This document shows, piece by piece, positions 25,982-34,854 of a stretch of 64,000 nt of DNA. The stretch is from NCBI RefSeq assembly GCF_003428645.1, contig NZ_QVQH01000016.1, positions 45,787 to 109,786 on the forward strand, written 5' to 3'. Under the pieces are notes generated by a model. It saw only the letters and a list, made by a program, of their open reading frames with translations, made no database searches and was not told the origin of the DNA. The stretch comes from Geodermatophilus marinus (GTDB lineage Bacteria > Actinomycetota > Actinomycetes > Mycobacteriales > Geodermatophilaceae). Positions within the stretch are counted from its first letter, which is position 1. The number at the start of each line of letters is the position of its first letter. The position numbers were made by a program, and so were the translations under genes.

Positions 25982-27136
25982 GTGCTGGACTACCGGCTCG
26001 ACGAGGAGACCGAGGCGCTGCGGAAGACCGTCCGCGAGTTCGCCCACGACGTGATCGCCCCGGAGATCGGCGAGTACTACGAGCGCGACGAGTTCCCGGT
26101 GCACATCGTGCGCCAGATGGGGGAGCTGGGCCTGTTCGGCCTGCCCTTCCCCGAGGAGTACGGCGGCGGCGGCGGGACCTACTTCGACCTGTGCGTGGCG
26201 CTCGAGGAGCTGGCCCGGGTCGACTCGTCGATGGCGATCACCGTGGAGGCCGGGGTCTCCCTCGGCGCCATGCCCATCTACCGCTTCGGCACCGAGGAGC
26301 AGAAGCAGCGCTGGCTGCCGGCGCTGTGCTCCGGTGAGGAGCTGGGCGCGTTCGGGCTGACCGAGCCCGGCGGCGGCTCGGACGCCGGCGCCACCCGCAC
26401 CACCGCCCGCCTGGAGGACGGGCACTGGGTGGTCAACGGGTCGAAGTCCTTCATCACCAACTCCGGCACCGAGCTGACCTCGGTCGTCACGGTCACCGCG
26501 GTGACCGGCACCCGCCCCGACGGCGGCAAGGAGATCTCGGCGATCGCGATCCCCGCCGGGACCCCGGGTTTCGGCGTCGGCCAGCGCTACTCGAAGGTCG
26601 GCTGGAACGCCTCCGACACCCGCGAGCTCTCCTTCGCCGACTGCCGGGTGCCCGAGGAGAACCTGATCGGCGAGCGGGGCCGCGGCTACGCCCAGTTCCT
26701 CTCCATCCTCGACGAGGGGCGGATCGCGATCTCGGCGCTCGCGGTCGGGCTCGCGCAGGGCTGCGTCGACGAGAGCGTGAAGTACGCTGCGCAGCGGGAG
26801 GCGTTCGGGCAGCCGATCGGCCGCAACCAGGCGGTGCAGTTCATGATCGCCGACATGGAGGTGCGCGCCTCCACCGCGCGGCTGGCCTACTACCGGGCGG
26901 CGGAGAAGATGCTGCGCGGCGAGCCGTTCAAGCGCGAGGCCTCGATCGCCAAGCTGTACAGCTCCGAGGTGGCCATGGACAACGCCCGCTACGCCACCCA
27001 GGTGCACGGCGGCTACGGGTTCATGAACGAGTTCCCGGTCGGCCGGTTCTACCGCGACGCCAAGATCCTGGAGATCGGCGAGGGCACCAGCGAGGTGCAG
27101 CGGATGCTCATCGCCCGCGACCTCGGCGTCGGCTGA
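25982..27136 (+). CDS. Acyl-CoA dehydrogenase (FadE19-like, leucine pathway)
   Basis: This 384-residue FAD enzyme has the family signatures GAFGLTEPGGGSDAG (FAD/substrate loop), SFITNSGT and QVHGGYGFMNEFPVGRFYRDAKI split over the usual spacing, and the C-terminal IGEGTSEVQRMLIAR region. In this operon it most likely oxidises isovaleryl-CoA or another branched acyl-CoA, feeding the carboxylase. It begins six bases after the accA1-like stop. The hydratase and HMG-CoA lyase of the pathway are not in the window. Confidence 0.92.
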   Translation: MLDYRLDEETEALRKTVREFAHDVIAPEIGEYYERDEFPVHIVRQMGELGLFGLPFPEEYGGGGGTYFDLCVALEELARVDSSMAITVEAGVSLGAMPIYRFGTEEQKQRWLPALCSGEELGAFGLTEPGGGSDAGATRTTARLEDGHWVVNGSKSFITNSGTELTSVVTVTAVTGTRPDGGKEISAIAIPAGTPGFGVGQRYSKVGWNASDTRELSFADCRVPEENLIGERGRGYAQFLSILDEGRIAISALAVGLAQGCVDESVKYAAQREAFGQPIGRNQAVQFMIADMEVRASTARLAYYRAAEKMLRGEPFKREASIAKLYSSEVAMDNARYATQVHGGYGFMNEFPVGRFYRDAKILEIGEGTSEVQRMLIARDLGVG

Positions 27137-27196
27137 CAGCGGACCACCCTTCGCCCCACGCCACGCAGGCGCAGGCGGAGGGCCCCTGACGGGTGA

Positions 27197-27232
27197 CCGC
27201 CCCTGCCCCTGCTCCTCCAGGGGCAGGGCGGG
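27197..27232. terminator. Bidirectional hairpin after the leucine operon
   Basis: An imperfect GC-rich stem with one bulge (27197-27210 against 27219-27232) and an eight-base loop lies between the acyl-CoA dehydrogenase and the convergent flavohemoglobin gene. It is two bases from the latter's TAG stop. Confidence 0.65.
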
Positions 27233-27234
27233 CC

Positions 27235-28443
27235 CTAGTCGGCGTCGGCCTGCCACAGGTCGGGGCCGAACACCTCGTACTGGATGTCCCGGGTCGGGAC
27301 GCCGCGGTCGATCAGCGCGCTGCGCACCGCCTTCATGAACGGCAGCGGGCCGCAGAGGTAGTAGACCGCGCCGTCGGGCAGGTCGACCTCGGCGAGGTCC
27401 ATCGCCCCCGCGTGGACGCCGTCCACCTCCAGGCCGCACTCGGCGCCCCGCTCGAACCAGACGTGCACCGACCCGCCGGGCAGCCGGTGGACGTCGTCGA
27501 CCACCTGGCGGCGCAGCGCCCACGAGGCCTCGTCGGTGTCGGCGTGCAGCAGCGTCACGTCCAGGTGGGACCCCGCGGTGACCAGGTGGGAGAGCATCCC
27601 GGCCATCGGCGTGATGCCGATGCCGGCGCTGGCGAAGACGACCGGCCGCCCGGAGTCGTCGAGGACGACGTCCCCGAACGGCAGCGACATGGTGACCGTG
27701 TCACCGACCCCGACGCGGTCGTGCAGGAGGTTCGACACCTCGCCGTCCGGCTTGTCGCCGCCGTGCACGCGCTTGACCGCGAAGGAGCGGTGCTCGCCGT
27801 CGTCGGCGCAGGTCAGGCTGTACTGCCGCGGCTGGCGGACGCCGTCCGGCATGGCCATGCGCACCGTGACGTACTGGCCGGGCAGCGAGGTCTTCACCAG
27901 GCGGTCGTCGATGCGCTTGCAGCGGAAGACCACCACGTCGTCGGTCTCCCGGACCTTGTCCACGACCTCCCAGTCGCGCCACACCGTCTCCGGGCGCACG
28001 CCGCGCGCGCTGTAGAGGCCCCGCTCCTGGTTGATCAGCGCGAAGGCCATCAGCCAGTAGACCTCGTCCCAGGCGGCGGCGACCTCGGGGGTGACCGCGT
28101 CACCGAGGACGTCGACGATCGCCCAGAACAGGTTGTCGTGCACGACCTGGTACTGGTCCGGTCGGATGCCGAGCGAGGCGTGCTTGTGCGCCACCCGGTC
28201 GAGCAGGTGCTCGGGCAGCCGCTCCGGGTGCTCGACCAGGGCGCTGGCGAACACCGCCACCGAGCCGGCCAGCGCCTGCTGCTGGGTGCCCTCGGCCTGG
28301 TTGCCGCGGTTGAACGTGCCGTCGAGCAGGTCGGGGTGCTCGCCGAACATGTGCTGGTAGAAGCGCTCGGCGATCTTCCCGATGTTGTCGCCGACCACGG
28401 GGAGCGTCGCCTCGATGATCGGCCGGGACTTCTCGGAGAGCAC
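27235..28443 (-). CDS. hmp: Flavohemoglobin, nitric oxide dioxygenase
   Basis: This 402-residue protein is the length of Hmp. A globin domain (residues 1-140, with FYQHMFGEHPDLLDGTFNRGNQ and the haem-ligand His in RVAHKHASLGI) precedes an FAD domain (RQYSLT near residue 205) and an NAD domain (GIGITPMAGML, YYLCGPLPFM). It converts nitric oxide and oxygen to nitrate. The GTG at 28443 is set by AAGGGAGA upstream. The gene is divergent from a cupin gene. Confidence 0.95.
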   Translation of the reverse strand: MLSEKSRPIIEATLPVVGDNIGKIAERFYQHMFGEHPDLLDGTFNRGNQAEGTQQQALAGSVAVFASALVEHPERLPEHLLDRVAHKHASLGIRPDQYQVVHDNLFWAIVDVLGDAVTPEVAAAWDEVYWLMAFALINQERGLYSARGVRPETVWRDWEVVDKVRETDDVVVFRCKRIDDRLVKTSLPGQYVTVRMAMPDGVRQPRQYSLTCADDGEHRSFAVKRVHGGDKPDGEVSNLLHDRVGVGDTVTMSLPFGDVVLDDSGRPVVFASAGIGITPMAGMLSHLVTAGSHLDVTLLHADTDEASWALRRQVVDDVHRLPGGSVHVWFERGAECGLEVDGVHAGAMDLAEVDLPDGAVYYLCGPLPFMKAVRSALIDRGVPTRDIQYEVFGPDLWQADAD

Positions 28444-28513
28444 GTGGTCTCCCTTCCGTCGTGGGGGAGCACGACGGGCCGCGTCTCGGGCCCCGTCGCT
28501 GCCGGCACCGGCG

Positions 28514-28543
28514 ACGTTAGTTGCGGTCGGTGAGGTCCACCAA
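28514..28543 (-). promoter_or_regulatory. Candidate hmp promoter
   Basis: On the minus strand TTGGTG (28543-28538) and TAACGT (28519-28514) are separated by 18 bases. This is acceptable for an actinobacterial housekeeping promoter. It would give a leader of about 65 bases before hmp. I see no clear NsrR-type palindrome. Confidence 0.35.
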
Positions 28544-28663
28544 TCCGTCGTGTGCCTGCCGGACCGACTGGTAGGAAGGGATGCGGACGAGCCGGTGGAC
28601 CCGTCGTCGGTGCGCTCCGCCCTGCTGGGCAGCCCGCCGCGGTGGGCGACGTGGGGAGTGCCC

Positions 28664-28993
28664 GTGAACAAGCTCAGCCTGGACGCCGTCGGGCGTCAGC
28701 TGCTCCGAGCGGTCAGTGCCGGGACGAGCGGCCGGGCCGCCGAGACCGTCTACGGCGGTCACGAGAAGTCGCTCCGGCAGACCGTCGTGGCCCTCGCCGC
28801 GGGTCGGTCGCTGGCCGAGCACGAGAACCCGGGCGAGGCGACCGTGCTGGTGCTCAGCGGCCGGGTGCGGCTGGCCGCGGGGGACGTCTCGTGGGAAGGG
28901 CGGCAGGGGGACCTCATCGTGGTCCCGCAGGCCAGGCACAGCCTCGAGGCGCTCAGCGAGGCCACCGTCCTGCTGACCGTCGCCAAGCGCTGA
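28664..28993 (+). CDS. Small cupin-domain protein
   Basis: This 109-residue single-domain cupin shows GRSLAEHENPGEATVLVLSGRVRL, broken by normal residues, and GDLIVVPQARHSLEALSE. These contain the two conserved cupin boxes with candidate metal ligands His, Glu and His. The GTG at 28664 follows GGGGAG by six bases. It is divergent from flavohemoglobin, and cupins of this size often accompany hmp in actinobacteria as redox or nitric-oxide stress proteins. That role is inferred from context. Confidence 0.8.
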   Translation: MNKLSLDAVGRQLLRAVSAGTSGRAAETVYGGHEKSLRQTVVALAAGRSLAEHENPGEATVLVLSGRVRLAAGDVSWEGRQGDLIVVPQARHSLEALSEATVLLTVAKR

Positions 28994-29007
28994 CGGCGCC
29001 GGCACCC

Positions 29008-29056
29008 GAGGTGGGGTGGATCCGTGGGCGTCACGCCCACGGATCCCCTCCACCTC
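29008..29056. terminator. Strong bidirectional terminator
   Basis: Two arms of 24 bases (29008-29031 and 29033-29056) pair almost completely around a one-base centre, with a couple of mismatches in the lower stem. They separate the cupin gene from the convergent quinone oxidoreductase gene, whose stop codon falls at the end of the hairpin. Confidence 0.8.
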
Positions 29057-30068
29057 AGCCGGTGACGTCGACGAGCACCTTGCCGACGGCGCCCTCCTGC
29101 ACCGCCTGGTGCGCCACCGCGGTCTCGGCCAGCGGGTACACGTGCAGCGGCAGCCCGGCCTCCCCGCCCACCCGGACGGCGCCGTCGAGCACCGCCGCGT
29201 TGACGTCCTCGACGCCGAGGGCCTTGGCCCGCTCGGGCTCGGTGTAGACGAGCACGAACTGCCAGCGGGCGTTCTGCACCATCTGCGCGCGGACCGGGAT
29301 CGTGACCTCGTCCCCGGCGTCGTCGGCGTAGAGGGCCACCGCCCCGTGCTGCGCGAGGACCTGCGCGTCGACGGCGGCATTGACCGCCGGGTTGACCTCC
29401 GCGATCACGTCCACGCCGCGCGGCGCGATCTTGCGCACCTCGGCGACGACGTCCTGCTGCCGGTAGTCGACGACGTGGTCGGCGCCGGCCGCGGCGGCCA
29501 GCTGGGCCTTCTGCGGGCTGCTCACCGTGGTGATCACCGTCGCGTCGGCCCACCGGGCCAGCTGGATCGCGGCGTTGCCGACCGCGCCGGCCCCGCCCTG
29601 CACCAGCACGGTGCGGCCGGTCAGCGACCCGGGGCCGAGCCGGTCGGGCACCGTCTCCCCGAGGGTCAGGCAGCGGTGCGCGGTGAGGAACGGGATGCCG
29701 AGGGCGGCGCCGAGCTCGAAGGACGGCGCGGCCCCGAGCAGCACCGCCTGCCGGGCCGGGACGACGGTGTACTCCGCGGCCGTCCCGTGCGGGCGCTGCC
29801 AGGCCGCCTCCCAGACCCACACCCGCTCGCCGACGAGCACCGGGTCGACGCCCTGGCCGACGGCGTCGACGGTGCCCGCGCCGTCCTGGTTGGGCACCTG
29901 GCCGTCCGGGCCGGGTCGGGCCCTGGTGCGGGACTTCCAGTCGGTGGGGTTGACGCCGGAGAAGGCGAGGCGGACCCGGACCTCGCCGGGGCCGGGCTCG
30001 GGGACGGGGCGGTCGACGAGCTCGAGGACCTCGGGACCGCCGGGCTGGGTGTAGGTGATGGCTCGCAC
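29055..30068 (-). CDS. Quinone oxidoreductase-like zinc-free MDR dehydrogenase
   Basis: This 337-residue medium-chain dehydrogenase/reductase has an N-terminal GroES-like domain (SGVNPTDWKSR, QDGAGTVDAVG). Its Rossmann domain has the NADPH motif VQGGAGAVGNAAIQLARW. Zinc ligands are absent, as in NADPH:quinone reductases. The GTG start at 30068 follows AGGGAGG. It may share a transcript with the IclR gene 10 bases upstream on the same strand. The substrate is unknown. Confidence 0.87.
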   Translation of the reverse strand: MRAITYTQPGGPEVLELVDRPVPEPGPGEVRVRLAFSGVNPTDWKSRTRARPGPDGQVPNQDGAGTVDAVGQGVDPVLVGERVWVWEAAWQRPHGTAAEYTVVPARQAVLLGAAPSFELGAALGIPFLTAHRCLTLGETVPDRLGPGSLTGRTVLVQGGAGAVGNAAIQLARWADATVITTVSSPQKAQLAAAAGADHVVDYRQQDVVAEVRKIAPRGVDVIAEVNPAVNAAVDAQVLAQHGAVALYADDAGDEVTIPVRAQMVQNARWQFVLVYTEPERAKALGVEDVNAAVLDGAVRVGGEAGLPLHVYPLAETAVAHQAVQEGAVGKVLVDVTG

Positions 30069-30078
30069 GCAGGCCTCC

Positions 30079-30933
30079 CTACCCGGTCCGCGGGCGCGGG
30101 TCACGGTGCGGGCCCGGACCGGACAGGCCGGCGGCCCGGGCGCGCTCCTCGACGGTGCGCACCGCGGCCCGCAGGTCGGGGAGGTGGCGCTGCACCATCC
30201 CGGTCCGGGACAGCACCTGCCGCCGCCAGGTGAGGTTGATCGTGCCGGCCACCCGCTCGCCGAACCGGACGGGGACGGCGATCGACTCGCGCCCGTCGTC
30301 GACCTCCGCCCGCGGGCGCGCGTAGTCCCCGCCGAAATCCGCGGCGCGCACCCCGTAGCCGCGCTCCCGCGTGGCCGCCAGCACCCGCTCCAGCTCGGGG
30401 GCGTCGAAGGCCAGCCGGTGCGCCGGCACGTCACGCTGCCGCAGCCGGGCCAGCACCGCCGCCCGCTCCCCGGGCGGGCAGAACGCCAGGTAGGCCCGGC
30501 CCGACGCCGACCGCAGCACGTTCACCCGGAAGCCGTGCGGGCGCCGGGGGAGGACGTCGAAGTAGGTCCGGGAGCTGTTGGTCTCCAGCGTCTCCATGTG
30601 GTCGAGCCGGGGCACGGCCAGCACCGAGGGCCACTGCAGCCGGCGGGAGAGCTCCTCGAGCACCGGGGAGGCGATCTCCACCAGCCAGGCCTCGTCGTCC
30701 TCCGCGCTGCGCGGCTGCAGCGTGTGCGCGGGCAGGAAGGCGCCGTCGACCATCCGCCGCCACACCAGCCCGTGCCGGTGGGCGGTCCACAGGATCCGGA
30801 TCAGCGTCGGCTTCGGGATCCCGGTCGCGCGGTGCAGGTCGTGCGGGCTGGCCGCGCGCATCCCCCGCAGGACCTCCAGGACGTGCAGCCCGCGCGACAG
30901 CGACTCGATCGGCTTGACGCGGTACTCCCGCAC
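30079..30933 (-). CDS. IclR-family regulator divergent from the carboxylation operon
   Basis: This 284-residue protein has an N-terminal winged helix (SLSRGLHVLEVLRGM, then GIPKPTLIRILWTAHRHGLV, residues 11-60). The C-terminal effector domain includes LRSASGRAYLAFCPPGER and SIAVPVRFGERVAGTINLTW. IclR proteins of this branch (MhpR/HcaR-like) usually activate catabolic operons in response to the substrate. It is 80 bases from, and divergent to, the acetoacetyl-CoA synthetase gene, so it probably controls that operon. Confidence 0.85.
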   Translation of the reverse strand: MREYRVKPIESLSRGLHVLEVLRGMRAASPHDLHRATGIPKPTLIRILWTAHRHGLVWRRMVDGAFLPAHTLQPRSAEDDEAWLVEIASPVLEELSRRLQWPSVLAVPRLDHMETLETNSSRTYFDVLPRRPHGFRVNVLRSASGRAYLAFCPPGERAAVLARLRQRDVPAHRLAFDAPELERVLAATRERGYGVRAADFGGDYARPRAEVDDGRESIAVPVRFGERVAGTINLTWRRQVLSRTGMVQRHLPDLRAAVRTVEERARAAGLSGPGPHRDPRPRTG

Positions 30934-30946
30934 GGCCCGCGCTCCC

Positions 30947-30961
30947 TTTCACCCTGCGAAA
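30947..30961. promoter_or_regulatory. Possible IclR operator
   Basis: TTTCACCCTGCGAAA is an imperfect 15-base palindrome in the 80-base gap between the IclR gene and the divergent operon. IclR-family operators are often 13-15-base palindromes ending in TTTC/GAAA, but only the outer four bases are symmetric here. Confidence 0.3.
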
Positions 30962-31013
30962 CCCGGCGCCGCGAGTGTTGCCGGTCACACCGCCCCTGCG
31001 CCAGGGTCCCGGC

Positions 31014-33008
31014 ATGCCGATGACGTCCGGGGCCCGTGCGAGCGTCCGCGAGGGGGACGTCCTCTGGACGCCGTCGCCCGAGCGGGCCGCCGGCACCCGG
31101 CTGGCGGCCTTCACCCGGTTCGCCGAGGAGCGCACCGGCCGGCGGTTCGGGGAGTACGAGGAGCTGTGGCGCTGGTCGACCACCGACCTCGACGGCTTCT
31201 GGCAGGCGGTGTGGGACTTCTCCGGGGTGCGCGCCTCGGCGCCGCCCACGGCGGCCGTGCTGGCCGACCGGAGGATGCCCGGCGCCCGCTGGTTCCCCGG
31301 GGCCCGGCTCAACCTCGCCGAGCACGTCCTCGCGGCCGAGCGCCCGGGGACCCCGGCGCTGCTGCACTGCTCGGAGCGCTCGCCGGTCACCGAGCTGCCC
31401 TGGGAGGAGTTCACCGCCGCCGTCCGGGCGGTGGCCGGCCGGCTGCGGGCCCTCGGCGTCCGCCCGGGCGACCGGGTCGCCGGCTACCTGCCCAACGTGC
31501 CCGAGGCGGTGGTGGCCTGCGTCGCGACGGCCGCGGTCGGCGCGGTGTGGGCCACCGTCTCACCCGACTTCGGCGCCCGGGGGGCGCTGGACCGGCTGGG
31601 CCAGCTCGACCCGGTCGTGCTGGTCGCCTGCGACGGCTACCGCTACGGCGGGCGCGAGTTCGACCGCCGCGGCGAGGTGGCCGACCTCGCCGCCGGGCTG
31701 CCCGGGCTGCGCGAGGTGCTGCACGTGCCGGTCCTCGGCCTCGACGCGCCGGGGACGGCGTGGGCCGACGTCCTCGCCGGCCCGGCGACGCCGGCGGAGG
31801 AGTTCACCTGCGCGCAGGTGCCCTTCGACCACCCGCTGTGGGTGCTGTTCTCCTCCGGCACCACCGGCCTGCCCAAGCCGCTGGTGCACGGGCACGGCGG
31901 GATCCTCCTCGAGCAGCTCAAGTCCCAGGCCCTGCACATGGACCTGCGCGCCGGCGACCGCGCGTTCTTCCACACCACCACCGGCTGGATGATGTGGAAC
32001 TTCCTGGTCACCACCCTGGCCTCCGGCGTCGTCCCGGTCCTCTACGACGGCCACCCGACCCACCCGGAGGTCGACGTCCTGTGGCGGATCGCCCAGGACA
32101 GCCGGGCCCGCCTCTTCGGGGCCGGCCCGGCGCACGTCGAGCTCATGCAGAAGGCCGGCGTCGTGCCGCGGGAGCGCTTCGACCTCTCCGCGCTCGAGGT
32201 GGTCATGCCGGCCGGCTCCCCGGTGGCCCCGGCGATCACCGCCTGGTTCTACTCCGACGTGAAGGACGACCTGTGGGTGGCCACCGGCAGCGGCGGCACC
32301 GACATCTGCACCGGCCTGGTCGGCGGCGTGCCGACCCGCCCGGTGCGGGCCGGGGAGATCCAGGGCCGCTGCCTGGGGGTGGCCGCCGAGGCCTGGGACG
32401 ACGACGGGCGGCCGGTCGTGGGCCGGGTCGGCGAGCTGGTGGTCACCGCGCCGATGCCGTCGATGCCGCTGTTCCTCTGGGGCGACGGGGACGGCTCCCG
32501 GTACCGGGAGAGCTACTTCGGGACCTTCCCCGGCGTGTGGCGGCACGGGGACTTCCTGGAGGTGGACGAGCGGGGCGGGTGCTTCGTGCGGGGCCGGTCC
32601 GACGCCGTCCTCAACCGGCACGGGGTGCGGATCGGCACCGCGGAGGTCTACCGCGTCGTCGAGGACGAGCCCGCCGTCGTCAGCTCGCTCGTCGTCCACC
32701 TCGACCTGCCCGGCGGGAGGAGCCACATGCCGCTGTTCGTGGCCCTCGCGCCGGGGGCCGAGCTCGACGAGGAGCTCGAGGCGCGGTTGCGCCGGCGGCT
32801 GCGCGAGGAGAACAGCCCCCGGCACGTGCCCGACCGCGTCGTCGCCGTCCGCACCATCCCGCTGACCCGCAGCGGCAAGAAGATGGAGGTCCCGGTGCGC
32901 CGGGTGCTGCTCGGCGCCGACCCCGCCGAGGTGGCCGACCCCTCCGCGATGGCCGACCCGGACGCCCTCGCCGACTTCGCCGCCTACGCCCGCACCCTCC
33001 AGGACTGA
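31014..33008 (+). CDS. Acetoacetyl-CoA synthetase
   Basis: This 664-residue adenylate-forming ligase should convert acetoacetate, ATP and CoA to acetoacetyl-CoA. The N-terminal ACAS_N region (LWRWSTTDLDGFWQAVWDF) and the length are those of acetoacetate-CoA ligases rather than acetyl-CoA synthetases. Core motifs are LFSSGTTGLPKPLVHGHGG (split over its ATP loop), TGSGGTDICTG and the C-terminal lysine loop SGKKMEVPV. ATG 31014 or 31020 may be the start. It leads a seven-gene operon whose later members look like a carboxylation machine, so its substrate may be made by them. Confidence 0.9.
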   Translation: MPMTSGARASVREGDVLWTPSPERAAGTRLAAFTRFAEERTGRRFGEYEELWRWSTTDLDGFWQAVWDFSGVRASAPPTAAVLADRRMPGARWFPGARLNLAEHVLAAERPGTPALLHCSERSPVTELPWEEFTAAVRAVAGRLRALGVRPGDRVAGYLPNVPEAVVACVATAAVGAVWATVSPDFGARGALDRLGQLDPVVLVACDGYRYGGREFDRRGEVADLAAGLPGLREVLHVPVLGLDAPGTAWADVLAGPATPAEEFTCAQVPFDHPLWVLFSSGTTGLPKPLVHGHGGILLEQLKSQALHMDLRAGDRAFFHTTTGWMMWNFLVTTLASGVVPVLYDGHPTHPEVDVLWRIAQDSRARLFGAGPAHVELMQKAGVVPRERFDLSALEVVMPAGSPVAPAITAWFYSDVKDDLWVATGSGGTDICTGLVGGVPTRPVRAGEIQGRCLGVAAEAWDDDGRPVVGRVGELVVTAPMPSMPLFLWGDGDGSRYRESYFGTFPGVWRHGDFLEVDERGGCFVRGRSDAVLNRHGVRIGTAEVYRVVEDEPAVVSSLVVHLDLPGGRSHMPLFVALAPGAELDEELEARLRRRLREENSPRHVPDRVVAVRTIPLTRSGKKMEVPVRRVLLGADPAEVADPSAMADPDALADFAAYARTLQD

Positions 33009-33030
33009 GCCCACCGACAGGAGCCCGACC

Positions 33031-34839
33031 ATGGCCGAGCGTTCGTTCCCGCTGCCGTCCCGGATCGAGCCGGTTCCCGGCGCCGAGGGGTGGGAGCAGA
33101 TGTACCCCTACTTCAGCCGGTTCCAGCCCGAGGACGACCAGCGGTTCTGGTTCTACAACTCGATGCACTTCCCGGAGGTCGTGCCGGCCTTCGACGGGAT
33201 CACCTCCGAGATCCCCTACACCGCGATCGGCGCGAACACCGCGCGGCTGTTCCCCCTGCCGACCTCGATGGGCATCGAGTACCGGATCCTGCACGGGCGG
33301 GTCTACATCACCGCCAACCCCGTCCTCGACGAGGCCGAGCAGGGCCGGCGGCTGCCGCACTTCCAGGAGCGCGCCGGCCACTACTACGCGAACTGGGACC
33401 GGCTCTACGGCGAGTGGCAGCAGCGGATCGAGGCGCTGATCGCCGACATCGAGGCCGTCGAGGTGCCGCAGCTCGGCGAGCTCGACGACCTGGCGGTGGT
33501 CATGGAGGCCCGCGGCGTGGCGTCCAACCACTTCCTCCGGGAGAACTTCCACCGCTGCATCGACCTGTACTCGCGGATGTGGCACCACCACACCGAGTTC
33601 CTCATGCTCGGCTACGGCGCCTACGTCGTCTTCTTCGAGTTCTGCCGCAACGCCTTCCCGGAGATCGGCGACCAGACGGTGGCCCGGATGGTCGCCGGCA
33701 TGGACGTCACCATGTACCGGCCCGACGACGAGCTGAAGAAGCTGGCCGCGCTCGCCGTCGAGCTCGACCTCGCCGACCTGTTCGTCGAGGGCGCCGAGCC
33801 GCCGAAGGTGCTGGCCGCCCTCGCCGAGCGCGGTGACCCCGGCGCCCGCTGGCTGGCCGCGTTCGAGCGGTCCAAGGACCCGTGGTTCCACGTCTCCACC
33901 GGCGACGGCTTCTACCACCACCACCTGTCGTGGGCCGACGACCTGACCGTGCCGTTCGCGGCGCTGCCCCGCTACGTCGAGCAGGTCCGGGCCGGCGCCG
34001 ACCTCACCCGGCCCACCGAGCGGCTGGCCGAGGAGCGCGAGCGCATCGCCGGCGAGTACCGCGCGCTGCTCGGCAGCGACGAGGAGAGGGCCGCCTTCGA
34101 CCAGATGCTCGGCCTGTGCCGGATGGTGTTCCCCTACATCGAGTCGCACAAGTTCTACTGCGAGCACTGGTTCACCACCCGGTTCTTCCAGAAGATCCGC
34201 GCCTTCGGCCGGCTGCTGGCCGACCGCGGCGTGCTCGCCGAGGCCGACGACGTCTTCCACCTGCGGCACGTCGAGGTGGAGGACGCCCTCGCCGACGTCC
34301 AGCTGGCCTGGGCGTCGGGCGGCACCGAGCTCGGTGCCCGGCACTGGCAGCCGGTCGTCGCCGAGCGCAAGCGGATCCTGGCGGCGCTCGCCGGGTGGTC
34401 ACCGCCCCCCGCTCTGGGCCCGGTGCCCGAGGCGCTCAACGACCCCGCCGTGAAGATGCTCTGGGGCATCACCGACGAGACCATCCAGACCTGGCTCGGG
34501 GACGAGGAGCTCGACGAGGACGTCGTCCGCGGCTACGCCGCCTCGCCGGGCGTGGTCGAGGGCGTCGCGCGGGTGCTCTCCGGCGTCAACGAGATCGGGC
34601 GGATCCGCGAGGGCGAGATCCTCGTCTGCCCGGTCACCGCACCGAGCTGGGGCCCGGTCTTCGGCAAGATCGCCGCCGCGGTCTCCGACATCGGCGGCAC
34701 GATGTCGCACGCCGCGATCGTCGCCCGCGAGTACGGCATGCCCGCGGTCGTGGGCACCGGTCGGGCCACCTCCCGGATCCGGACCGGCGACCGGGTCCGC
34801 GTCGACGGCGACCGCGGCGTCGTCACCGTCCTGCGCTGA
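33031..34839 (+). CDS. PEP-synthase-like phospho-histidine subunit (phenylphosphate-synthase type, large subunit)
   Basis: This 602-residue protein lacks the ATP-grasp domain but ends in the PEP-utilising mobile domain. The phosphorylatable histidine sits in GGTMSHAAIVARE (about residue 557), followed by YGMPAVVGTG. The first 480 residues are a helical, aromatic-rich domain (HHHTEFLMLGYG, SHKFYCEHWFTTRFFQK) that may bind the acceptor. Phenylphosphate synthase of anaerobic phenol degraders is split the same way, into about 70 and 40 kDa subunits. The start follows AGGAG. The acceptor substrate cannot be read from the sequence. Confidence 0.8.
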   Translation: MAERSFPLPSRIEPVPGAEGWEQMYPYFSRFQPEDDQRFWFYNSMHFPEVVPAFDGITSEIPYTAIGANTARLFPLPTSMGIEYRILHGRVYITANPVLDEAEQGRRLPHFQERAGHYYANWDRLYGEWQQRIEALIADIEAVEVPQLGELDDLAVVMEARGVASNHFLRENFHRCIDLYSRMWHHHTEFLMLGYGAYVVFFEFCRNAFPEIGDQTVARMVAGMDVTMYRPDDELKKLAALAVELDLADLFVEGAEPPKVLAALAERGDPGARWLAAFERSKDPWFHVSTGDGFYHHHLSWADDLTVPFAALPRYVEQVRAGADLTRPTERLAEERERIAGEYRALLGSDEERAAFDQMLGLCRMVFPYIESHKFYCEHWFTTRFFQKIRAFGRLLADRGVLAEADDVFHLRHVEVEDALADVQLAWASGGTELGARHWQPVVAERKRILAALAGWSPPPALGPVPEALNDPAVKMLWGITDETIQTWLGDEELDEDVVRGYAASPGVVEGVARVLSGVNEIGRIREGEILVCPVTAPSWGPVFGKIAAAVSDIGGTMSHAAIVAREYGMPAVVGTGRATSRIRTGDRVRVDGDRGVVTVLR

Positions 34840-34854
34840 CCGGTGGGGACCGTG

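Noticed and set aside
31014..33008. Acetyl-CoA or propionyl-CoA synthetase
   Set aside because: N-terminal ACAS_N wording, length and C-terminal region fit acetoacetate-CoA ligase better, and no acetylation-site PSG motif of acetyl-CoA synthetase was seen. The final lysine loop is SGKK.
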